From NCBI GenBank assembly GCA_016718315.1, contig JADKDV010000004.1, forward strand, positions 558,001 through 622,000: 64,000 nt of DNA, read 5' to 3'. A program made the translations under genes and the position numbers. The stretch's first letter is position 1. Each line of letters begins with the position of its first letter. Origin of the DNA: Candidatus Obscuribacter sp. (GTDB taxonomy: Bacteria; Cyanobacteriota; Vampirovibrionia; Obscuribacterales; Obscuribacteraceae). The notes beneath the pieces are model-generated. The model saw nothing but the letters and a program-made list of their open reading frames with translations. It made no database searches and had not been told where the DNA came from. Of this stretch, positions 44,677 through 51,436 are shown piece after piece.

Positions 44677-45261
44677 ATGCAAGAAATAAATATCGCAATT
44701 TTAATAGTGGCTCTGGCCGGCGCTTCATATGGTGTCTGGTTGCTTTTTAAGAGCTATCGAAGAAGAAGGATAAAACGCAATTTTTTGGAGATTCGTGAAC
44801 TGGAAGTTGTATGTCTGGCTGCGAAATTCTGGACTGAGGCACTCTGCCGCGACTTCAGGCGTCCTTTGCAAGACCATGAGGTCAAAACCTTTTATGAATG
44901 TCTACGTACCGAAATCGCTCGCAGCTTTGGTGCTACCTCACTTGTCTCCAACTTTGGTATGTGTCGTCAAACAAGTGGTGGCATAGTCCAGTGTTTAAAA
45001 GCAGACGGCATGTTTACAGCATCCGAAGAGGGTTTGAGGGAATTGCTCCGTGACCGAATTGAGATCGATCATTACCTGCCGCTGCTGGAAATGCGCCTGA
45101 GCGAGGATAAGATCAAAATCAGATCAGTACAAAAGGTCAATTGTCTCAGTGATTGGAGCGTGATTTTTGAATCGGGTAAAACCTGCCCGGAGCGAGTGGC
45201 TCAGATAGGTCGAATCTACCGTCCAGAGAAAGCCTGGACCGCCGACGATCTCGCTCAATAA
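44677..45261 (+). CDS. Membrane-anchored protein of unknown function
   Basis: The 194-residue product starts with a membrane segment (MQEINIAILIVALAGASYG, about residues 5-25) and a very basic stop (SYRRRRIKRN), so the rest is probably cytoplasmic. The soluble part is alpha/beta, with Cys at CLAAKFW, LCRDF, YECLRTE and MCRQTSG. No family recognised. An RBS-like GGGAGAA lies just before the ATG at 44677. Confidence 0.58.
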   Translation: MQEINIAILIVALAGASYGVWLLFKSYRRRRIKRNFLEIRELEVVCLAAKFWTEALCRDFRRPLQDHEVKTFYECLRTEIARSFGATSLVSNFGMCRQTSGGIVQCLKADGMFTASEEGLRELLRDRIEIDHYLPLLEMRLSEDKIKIRSVQKVNCLSDWSVIFESGKTCPERVAQIGRIYRPEKAWTADDLAQ

Positions 45262-45393
45262 TTGTGTTTATTGCTGACAGTTGATCGCACGTAAATGCCT
45301 TTTTGTTATCGCCGGAGGCGATCACTGATTTTTATCGCTCAGCATGCAACGCAGGACCTGGCGCGTGCTGAGCTTTTAACTTTGAGAATACAA

Positions 45394-45657
45394 ATGGATA
45401 GATTACTTGAACGACTTCCTATATTTGTTATTGTGTCTGGTGGCCTGGCTATTTTTGTTGCAGTAATGGATGGCTATCTGGGTCTGGGTGTATGTGGTGC
45501 CTTGTTGATTGCCTGGGGCATTGCTCTTAACCTCGCTCGCTGTGGTGAATCAAGACTGGCTATAGCTTTGACTCTGGTGTCGACTATTTTGATTGTCGCC
45601 ATTGCTATGATTGCCTATTTGGTCCCAGACGTAGAGACGGCCTGGACTTTGTCTTAA
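45394..45657 (+). CDS. Small membrane protein
   Basis: The ATG at 45394 (MDRLLERLPIFVIVSGGLAI) follows GAGAATACAA; the frame from 45295 lacks an RBS. The 87-residue product has two or three membrane segments (IFVIVSGGLAIFVAVMDGY and following). No family recognised. A short hairpin ATCGCC-GGA-GGCGAT (45308-45322) lies upstream, possibly closing the transcript of the preceding gene. Confidence 0.55.
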   Translation: MDRLLERLPIFVIVSGGLAIFVAVMDGYLGLGVCGALLIAWGIALNLARCGESRLAIALTLVSTILIVAIAMIAYLVPDVETAWTLS

Positions 45658-45737
45658 GTTGGCTGATATTGAGAATTCGTCTTGTGCGATGGAGCATGGT
45701 CTGCGTTTTTTTTGCGACACAATTTGCGGAGAATTGA

Positions 45738-46508
45738 ATGAACAACAAACAAGCACCTTCCTTCCAAAAGCTTCCACGGGTGCACAAGTTTTTTACTAGT
45801 ACTGATTGGTCGGCAGCTTCATTGGCCTTGGCTTTTGCTACATATTTGATGTGGTTTGGCTTGGCTTCTGACTTTTCTGCTGAGCAGATTCTATCGGCTA
45901 CTGTAGTTTTCATTGTGGTTTCCGGTGTTGTTGTTGGTGCCGCTGCTTGCCTGACCGCAAGCTGGCGAGTGCTTTTTAGAGCCACTGCCTCCTGGTTGAT
46001 TGCCGGTGGTAGCTTGGCCTTTGCCGTCTTTTTCATCTGCTTGCTTACTGTTAGCAGTCAATATCAGGCTGCCGCCGTCATGGGACAGTATGCCCAGAGT
46101 GTGATTAGTCAGCGCAGCAATGATCAAGAGGTCATTAGCCTCAATGCTGTGAAGTCAGAGATTGCCGAGCAAAAGCGTCTCTACTACGCTGTAAAAGTGT
46201 TGACTAGTCTGGAAGAAGTACTAAAAGAGGTTGATAGCGATATTTTGTCAAGCCAGGAACTGAGCGAGTTTGGGAGCCTTATTGATAAACGCAAGGGTGA
46301 ATTCAAGGCTCGTCAAATGGATGACGTGCGTTTGCTTGTAAGGTTTGTCAGGTATAGCCGCTTTGTCTGCCATGATGTTCAACCCGTCAGCTCCGGTCAG
46401 CCCGCTGACCAGGTCTGCTCACTTAAGGAGATGCTTGATTATGGCCAGGCATTACCCGCCAAGTATCCACGCTGGATCAAGATCCTGCGTTGGCTTAGTT
46501 TGATCTGA
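45738..46508 (+). CDS. Membrane protein of unknown function
   Basis: The 256-residue product starts MNNKQAPSFQKLPRVHKFF after GCGGAGAATTGA. It has three membrane segments (about 28-50, 52-75 and 85-105), then a helical soluble region (from about 115) with VISQRSNDQEVISLNAVKSE and a C-terminal Cys pair (FVCHDV, QVCSLK). No family recognised. A strong terminator follows. Confidence 0.6.
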   Translation: MNNKQAPSFQKLPRVHKFFTSTDWSAASLALAFATYLMWFGLASDFSAEQILSATVVFIVVSGVVVGAAACLTASWRVLFRATASWLIAGGSLAFAVFFICLLTVSSQYQAAAVMGQYAQSVISQRSNDQEVISLNAVKSEIAEQKRLYYAVKVLTSLEEVLKEVDSDILSSQELSEFGSLIDKRKGEFKARQMDDVRLLVRFVRYSRFVCHDVQPVSSGQPADQVCSLKEMLDYGQALPAKYPRWIKILRWLSLI

Positions 46509-46516
46509 GGTATGTG

Positions 46517-46560
46517 GGGCACTCGCTGGGAGTTTCCGCGAGTGTCCATATTTTTAAATT
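46517..46560 (+). terminator. Rho-independent terminator after the 256-residue membrane protein
   Basis: GGGCACTCGC (46517-46526) and GCGAGTGTCC (46538-46547) pair with one G-U and an 11-base loop; ATATTTTTAAATTTTT follows. It ends about 30 bases before the likely start of the CNNM gene. Confidence 0.85.
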
Positions 46561-46577
46561 TTTGAACCAAGGATTTT

Positions 46578-47693
46578 ATTAGTACAAGTACTCTCTGTTT
46601 TTATCTAATATTTTTAGTATTAGCTGTGGCTATCAATGGTCTATTTGTCGCCTTTGAATTTGCCCTGGTCTCGATGCGTCGCAGTCGCGTGCAAGAGTTA
46701 ATCGACAATGGATCGAGCGCGGCTAAGGTAATCAGCCGGCTGCAACAGGATATGGATGAGACCATATCTGGTGCTCAAGTCGGTATTACTCTTGCCAGTC
46801 TTGTGCTTGGTTGGATTGGTGAACCAGCCATACATGAGGTTTTGACACGTATTTCTCAACTTATCCCGGTAACGGTGGAGCTGCCCCTGTTTTCACCAGC
46901 TGTTGTTTCGGGATTGGCTCTGGTATTGTCTTTTGTGCTCCTGTCACTGTTGCATGTTGTGCTCGGTGAGCAAGTGCCAAAGGGTATTGCACTGCGATTT
47001 CCTGAGCGATTGTTGCTGATTTTTGCTACACCGTTTTTTGTCTATCGCAAAATTACACTGCCATTGATATGGGTGTTTACAAGGCTTGCTAAGCTTGTGC
47101 TGCGTCTGGTGGGTGTTACTAAAACAGCCAGTCACGAGCCTGTACACTCCGCTGATGAGCTGTCAATGATTATTGATGGCAGTCAGGAAGCCGGTGAGTT
47201 AGATAGTGCAGTTACTGAAGTTTTGCAAAAGGCTCTTGATTTGCAGGACCTCAGTGTTGGTGAGGTGATGGTGCCGCTCGATAGAGTTGATATGGTGGAG
47301 CAAGGAGCTTCATTTAAAGCGGTGTTGGAGCTGGCTAATGACTCAAAGCATAGTCGTTTACCGATATTTGTTGGTGAACGTACCAATATTGTCGGTTTGC
47401 TCTCCGCCAAAGACCTCTTTGATGTAATTGAGACCAAAATAAACAGCCTGCCTCTCGAAGCAAAACTCGGTAGTCTGGCTCAAGATTTTAGGTTGAAGGA
47501 TCATCAACGCTCGATCTGGCGGGTCACAGCTGGGGTCAAAGCTAGTAGTTTGCTGCGTATGTTTTTGATTCGTCGCATGCCTATGGCTCTCGTTATAGAC
47601 GATCCCGAAACCAGAGTGTCGGTTGGTGTGATCACACTGGAAGACCTCTTGGAGCGTCTTGTTGGCGAGATAAACGATGAGTACGATAACTAG
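46578..47693 (+). CDS. CNNM/CorC-type HlyC membrane protein, possible ATT start
   Basis: The DUF21 membrane domain (NGLFVAFEFALVSMRRSRVQ) is followed by two CBS domains (VPLDRVDMVEQGAS and RSIWRVTAGVKASS regions) and a short LERLVGEINDEYDN end. The family includes CNNM Mg2+ transporters and CorC. GTG at 46626 would cut the first membrane helix (FYLIFLVLAVAINGLF). No ATG, GTG or TTG lies between the upstream stop (46563) and 46626. ATT at 46578, 4 bases after AAGGA, is the best fit, giving 371 residues. Alternatively the true start codon was lost or miscalled. The C-terminal CorC_HlyC domain is short. Confidence 0.82.
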   Translation: MSTSTLCFYLIFLVLAVAINGLFVAFEFALVSMRRSRVQELIDNGSSAAKVISRLQQDMDETISGAQVGITLASLVLGWIGEPAIHEVLTRISQLIPVTVELPLFSPAVVSGLALVLSFVLLSLLHVVLGEQVPKGIALRFPERLLLIFATPFFVYRKITLPLIWVFTRLAKLVLRLVGVTKTASHEPVHSADELSMIIDGSQEAGELDSAVTEVLQKALDLQDLSVGEVMVPLDRVDMVEQGASFKAVLELANDSKHSRLPIFVGERTNIVGLLSAKDLFDVIETKINSLPLEAKLGSLAQDFRLKDHQRSIWRVTAGVKASSLLRMFLIRRMPMALVIDDPETRVSVGVITLEDLLERLVGEINDEYDN

Positions 47694-47795
47694 CGCTGGT
47701 CTCTGGATTTAGTCTTTATCTAGATGCTTGCCATCTTACGGTTGCACCTGCTACTTGGGCGGGTGCCTTCTTTTAACAAACTAACAGGAGGTCCT

Positions 47796-48497
47796 GTGGT
47801 TTCCAAAAAACTAGCGCAGCTTTTATCAATGCTGCCCAAATCACATCCCTGGCACGGTGTGGCACCACTGATTAGTGACACCGATATGGTGCGCGCTTAT
47901 ATCGAGATGGTGCCTGGTGACAGGATGAAGCTCGAACTTGATAAAGCAACTGGTCATCTCTTTGTGGATAGACCGCAATTTTATTCATCAAGCTGTCCAG
48001 ATCTCTACGGCTTTATTCCTCAGACATTTTGCGGTAAGCGAGTGGCTGACCGTTGTGCTAAACAAACAAAGCGCCGCGGTATAGTTGGTGATGGCGACCC
48101 ACTCGATATCTGTGTAATCACTGACTCGGTGTTTAGCCATGGTGATCTTTTTGTCAAAGCCCGGCCCATTGGCGGTTTGAGTATGATCGACAAAAAGGAA
48201 GCTGACGACAAAATTATTGCTGTTTTAAATCAGGACATCACTTATGGCGAAATTGAAGATATTTCGCAGTTGCCTGCCGCTGTGATTACAAGGCTGAGAC
48301 ATTATTTCCTCAGTTACAAACAAAGTTTTGCTGAAGGCAATAAAAAGCCAGTGGTTACTATCCCTGAGATATACGGTGCTGCTGAGGCTCGCGAAGTAAT
48401 TGCCCTCAGTTTGGCTGATTACAAGGAGCTGTATGGTACCGTTGCAGAGCGACTTGAGGAGCTACAGCAATTGTTTGCGCAAAGTAATCATGGATGA
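47796..48497 (+). CDS. ppa: Family I inorganic pyrophosphatase
   Basis: AGGAGGT (47786-47792) sets the start at GTG 47796; the ATG at 47724 upstream would add an odd N-terminus. The 233-residue product has the family I pyrophosphatase signature GDGDPLDICV with the metal-binding Asp residues, an earlier FYSSSCPDLYGFIPQTF and KKEADDKIIAV. It hydrolyses PPi to Pi with Mg2+. It is longer than the bacterial norm (about 175), with extra N- and C-terminal helices. PPi production by the PPDK-like enzyme in the same block would make a natural partner (inference). Confidence 0.9.
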   Translation: MVSKKLAQLLSMLPKSHPWHGVAPLISDTDMVRAYIEMVPGDRMKLELDKATGHLFVDRPQFYSSSCPDLYGFIPQTFCGKRVADRCAKQTKRRGIVGDGDPLDICVITDSVFSHGDLFVKARPIGGLSMIDKKEADDKIIAVLNQDITYGEIEDISQLPAAVITRLRHYFLSYKQSFAEGNKKPVVTIPEIYGAAEAREVIALSLADYKELYGTVAERLEELQQLFAQSNHG

Positions 48498-48602
48498 CTT
48501 CATTGATTTTGCAGTTGCAATAAACAAATGGCAGTATGATTTATTTCTTCTATCCACAGCACCGCTGGGTGACTGTGCCCTTTGATATTTGAGTAAAAGG
48601 TT

Positions 48603-49448
48603 ATGACTAATCAAACCAATCAAGAAGATTTATCGCAAAATACAAATCTCGCCGCGACCCCTGGGACAGCGGCACCGCACAAGGCTGTCTTAAACCTCCG
48701 GACTCGCGTGGTGCCACTAGAGAGCCGTCATATTGTCGCTATCGGTGGGGCGTTATCTAAGCTCCCGGCCGCTTGTGGGCGTGGGCGCATTTTTGAATAT
48801 CTGCTTGGCTTGCAAAAGCTGGAGCGCATGCAAAATATACTCTTTATCAACACTGCCACTGGTGACGATAGAGAGTCGAGAGAACAGTTTATAGAGAGCT
48901 GGAATGTGCTCAATATACCCTGTACTTATAGCTTCCTTGATTTGTTTAAGCGCACGCCGCCTGACCTTAAGTCAATTTTGCATAGCCAGGATATTATCTT
49001 TGTCAACGGCGGCAACACCAAGAGTATGCTTGCTGTCTGGCGCGCATACGGTGTCGATGTGTTGTTGCGTGATGCCTGGGAGCTGGGTGTTGTACTGGCT
49101 GGCTCCAGTGCTGGTGGTATTTGCTGGTTTGAGAGTTGTCTAACTGACTCTTATGCTGAGTCGTTTACTTGTCTGCCGGCAATGTCACTACTGGCTGGCA
49201 GTTGCTGTCCTCACTATGATGGCGAGGTCGGCCGGCGCGAGACTTATCATGCCATGGTGGCTAGCGGTCAACTGGCTGATGGTTATGCCATAGACGAGTG
49301 TACCGGCATACATTTTGTCGGCGCTAGCGCGCATAAGGTGATTACAGTGAGCGGCAACAAACAAGCTGCTGCCTACCGTGTCACCAAGCAAGGCGACAAA
49401 GTCATGGAGGTAGCAATGCCCGCCACCAGGCTCAATCGCTTACGCTAA
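48603..49448 (+). CDS. Peptidase S51 family (cyanophycinase/peptidase E-like)
   Basis: The 281-residue product has the S51 arrangement: IVAIGGALSK (45-53), an NGGNTKSML strand (135-143) and the nucleophile elbow GSSAGG with Ser169, then CCPHYDGEVGR with His204. Peptidase E hydrolyses Asp-X dipeptides; cyanophycinase cleaves the beta-Asp-Arg polymer. The extra N-terminal 40 residues are disordered (Gln/Asn/Thr-rich). Two tandem terminators follow. Which S51 substrate applies cannot be decided. Confidence 0.85.
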   Translation: MTNQTNQEDLSQNTNLAATPGTAAPHKAVLNLRTRVVPLESRHIVAIGGALSKLPAACGRGRIFEYLLGLQKLERMQNILFINTATGDDRESREQFIESWNVLNIPCTYSFLDLFKRTPPDLKSILHSQDIIFVNGGNTKSMLAVWRAYGVDVLLRDAWELGVVLAGSSAGGICWFESCLTDSYAESFTCLPAMSLLAGSCCPHYDGEVGRRETYHAMVASGQLADGYAIDECTGIHFVGASAHKVITVSGNKQAAAYRVTKQGDKVMEVAMPATRLNRLR

Positions 49449-49457
49449 ATAGAGTCG

Positions 49458-49480
49458 CGAGCGCATTTGTGCTCGTTTTA
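49458..49480 (+). terminator. Terminator after the S51 peptidase
   Basis: CGAGC (49458-49462) and GCTCG (49471-49475) with an 8-base loop, followed by TTTTAATT. The stem is short, but the T-tract and its place 10 bases past the stop support it. Confidence 0.6.
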
Positions 49481-49489
49481 ATTGATTTA

Positions 49490-49521
49490 GCAACTCAGGG
49501 ACCCCTGGGTTGCTTTGTTTT
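49490..49521 (+). terminator. Second tandem terminator
   Basis: GCAACTCAGG (49490-49499) and CCTGGGTTGC (49504-49513) pair over 10 bp with one G-U, then TTTGTTTT. It ends just before the RBS of the next gene (18 bases from stem to ATG 49532). Confidence 0.78.
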
Positions 49522-49531
49522 GGAGTAGTTT

Positions 49532-50575
49532 ATGATTATAAAAGACCCTCGCAATCGCGAATTGCTGCAAATAATCGGCGGTGTGATCTGGTTTGTGGCA
49601 GCACTGGCCGCTATCATCCTTGGATTTTTGAGTGATGATGAGACCGCTGCTGTCGCAGTGATTGTTTCTGGCACTGGCATCCTGGCATTTGCTAGTGCAA
49701 TTTTGACTTGCTTGTTGTTCAGGTCTAAACCGGTGCTAGAGTCAGTCGTCTTGGCACTGTCCATGGTGCTATCGGTTGATAGCGCTGGTTATATGCTTGG
49801 TTATTTTAGCGAGCATGGTTTTTTGCGAGATATCAATTCGTCCAGTGCTAGCTTGGTGCTTGCTGTTTTGCTTGCCCTGGTTGTAATTGGCGCCACCGTT
49901 TTTGGAGTAGCTCTGCTTAGCCGTACTGCTACTGTCCTGACCAAAACAATCAACAATAAACTGGAGTTAGTCATGATCAATGTTCATTCAATTTTTGCAG
50001 TAATTACTTTATTGATTGCCAACTATTTGCTCTGTCAATGTCTGACCTGGCGCATCGATACCATTTTGGTGCGGCATGGTGCCATCACTAGTGGTAACCC
50101 TGATTCGGTGCGGTTTAATACACGCTTGAGCGCACTTGGTGGGCCTATCGGGTTGCTAATTGTTACTGTGATTGCCTATGCCGTTGCCGTGCCTTTGATT
50201 TTACAGATTACTGATGGTGCGCGGACTTTTCTATTAACTGTGGCAGGTCTGGTAGGAGTCATGGTTTTGGCTTATTTTATCTACGCTCATTTTAATCAGG
50301 CAAAATTGGCTAGCGACTTCGTTCGAGATTCTCAAAAGCCTGTGCCTGTTTACCGACCTAAAACACCCGGCGAGGCGCTATTTGATCTTTTGAGATTTTG
50401 CTTTTACGCCTTTGGTCTGTGTGTTGCCGTAATGTTGACAGGTCTGGCAATGCTGGCTTTCTACAGCATATTTAAGGGATTTTGGGACAATCAAATATTT
50501 GCTTATATTGGTGGCGCAGTTGGCGCTGGTATTGGCATATTTATGAGTTATGTCGCCTATTTGCGCAACAGCTAG
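49532..50575 (+). CDS. Multi-pass membrane protein of unknown function
   Basis: The 347-residue product has about eight hydrophobic segments (for example IIGGVIWFVAALAAIILGFL at the N-terminus and FGLCVAVMLTGLAMLAFYSI near the end) with few charged residues between. The RBS-like TTGGAG precedes the ATG. No family recognised; small loops and no catalytic residues suggest a structural or transport role. It ends the plus-strand block before a terminator. Confidence 0.62.
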   Translation: MIIKDPRNRELLQIIGGVIWFVAALAAIILGFLSDDETAAVAVIVSGTGILAFASAILTCLLFRSKPVLESVVLALSMVLSVDSAGYMLGYFSEHGFLRDINSSSASLVLAVLLALVVIGATVFGVALLSRTATVLTKTINNKLELVMINVHSIFAVITLLIANYLLCQCLTWRIDTILVRHGAITSGNPDSVRFNTRLSALGGPIGLLIVTVIAYAVAVPLILQITDGARTFLLTVAGLVGVMVLAYFIYAHFNQAKLASDFVRDSQKPVPVYRPKTPGEALFDLLRFCFYAFGLCVAVMLTGLAMLAFYSIFKGFWDNQIFAYIGGAVGAGIGIFMSYVAYLRNS

Positions 50576-50645
50576 TTATGAGTTCGCGCTATTTATTTAC
50601 TAGGTAGGACGATAGTAAGATGTAGTTAGTTTTTATCGATTCATT

Positions 50646-50676
50646 AGCGCCTTCCCAGCCTGGGTTGGCGCTTTTG
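50646..50676 (+). terminator. Terminator at the end of the block
   Basis: AGCGCC (50646-50651) and GGCGCT (50667-50672), with an inner CCCA/TGGG stem and a TT/TT internal loop, followed by TTTTGC. It closes the co-directional block before the nitroreductase. Confidence 0.72.
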
Positions 50677-50710
50677 CATTCTAAGCAAATTTTTTTGTGA
50701 CAATCGGTAG

Positions 50711-50721
50711 ACGACCGGTCT
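50711..50721. promoter_or_regulatory. Possible TetR-type operator upstream of the nitroreductase
   Basis: ACGACCGGTCT, identical to 1116-1126, with palindromic core GACCGGTC. It lies in TAGACGACCGGTCTA, 46 bases before the ATG at 50767, a fitting place for an operator. NemR-type boxes resemble TAGACC...GGTCTA. Confidence 0.45.
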
Positions 50722-50766
50722 ATTTACTGCTATGATCTTTGCGTTGGATAGGAGATTAAAAGCAAA

Positions 50767-51420
50767 ATGATTACAGGCGAAAAAACAGTATCTGCAGAGA
50801 CCTTGCTAAATAGCTTGAAGTGGCGTTATGCCGTAAAGAAGTTTGATCCTACCAAAAAGCTCAATGACGAGACCTGGACCGCTTTGCAAGAGTCTCTCGT
50901 GCTCAGTGCTTCAAGCTTTGGTCTGCAACCCTGGAAGTTTGTAGTAGTCACAACTCAATCCATCAAAGATAAATTGCCCGAGCACTCCTGGGGACAAACC
51001 CAGGCTGCTGACTGCTCTCATCTAGTGGTGATTTGTCGCAAGGATGGTATTGATGAGGCTTATGTAGATCATTACCTCCAGGCTATCGCCACTGCCCGTG
51101 GTGTGACTGTAGAGAGTCTACAAAGTTATGGCGGCATGATGAAAGGCTTTATCAATAGCCCCACGGACAAAGCTGAGTGGATGACCAAGCAATGCTACAT
51201 AGCACTCGGCAATCTTCTGTCATCAGCTGCAATTTTAGGCGTTGATGCTTGCCCCATGGAAGGCTTTGATAGTAAAGCTTATGACAAAATACTTGGTCTG
51301 GAAGCGCTCGGTTGCCGCTCTGTAGTGGTCTGCCCACTTGGTTATAGAGCCAAAGACGATCACTACGCCGATCTTGCTAAAGTAAGATTTGATGCCAAAG
51401 AAGTGGTGATTGCTTTATAG
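50767..51420 (+). CDS. Nitroreductase-family NAD(P)H-dependent oxidoreductase
   Basis: The 217-residue product has the family start LKWRYAVKKFDPTKKL, LSASSFGLQPWKFVVV (FMN-binding strand) and GVDACPMEGFD. Members are FMN flavoproteins that reduce nitro compounds, quinones or flavins. TAGGAG precedes the ATG. The candidate TetR-type site lies just upstream, consistent with induction by an electrophile or nitro compound (inference). Confidence 0.9.
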   Translation: MITGEKTVSAETLLNSLKWRYAVKKFDPTKKLNDETWTALQESLVLSASSFGLQPWKFVVVTTQSIKDKLPEHSWGQTQAADCSHLVVICRKDGIDEAYVDHYLQAIATARGVTVESLQSYGGMMKGFINSPTDKAEWMTKQCYIALGNLLSSAAILGVDACPMEGFDSKAYDKILGLEALGCRSVVVCPLGYRAKDDHYADLAKVRFDAKEVVIAL

Positions 51421-51436
51421 CAATTGTCGGACTCTG

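Noticed and set aside
45605..46036. 143-residue minus-strand ORF over the 256-residue membrane protein
   Set aside because: The plus-strand gene has RBS, membrane helices and a terminator; the antisense ORF has none.
48490..48585. 31-residue ORF after the pyrophosphatase gene (MDDFIDFAVAINKWQ)
   Set aside because: It overlaps the ppa stop and has no own RBS; too short to support without conservation data.
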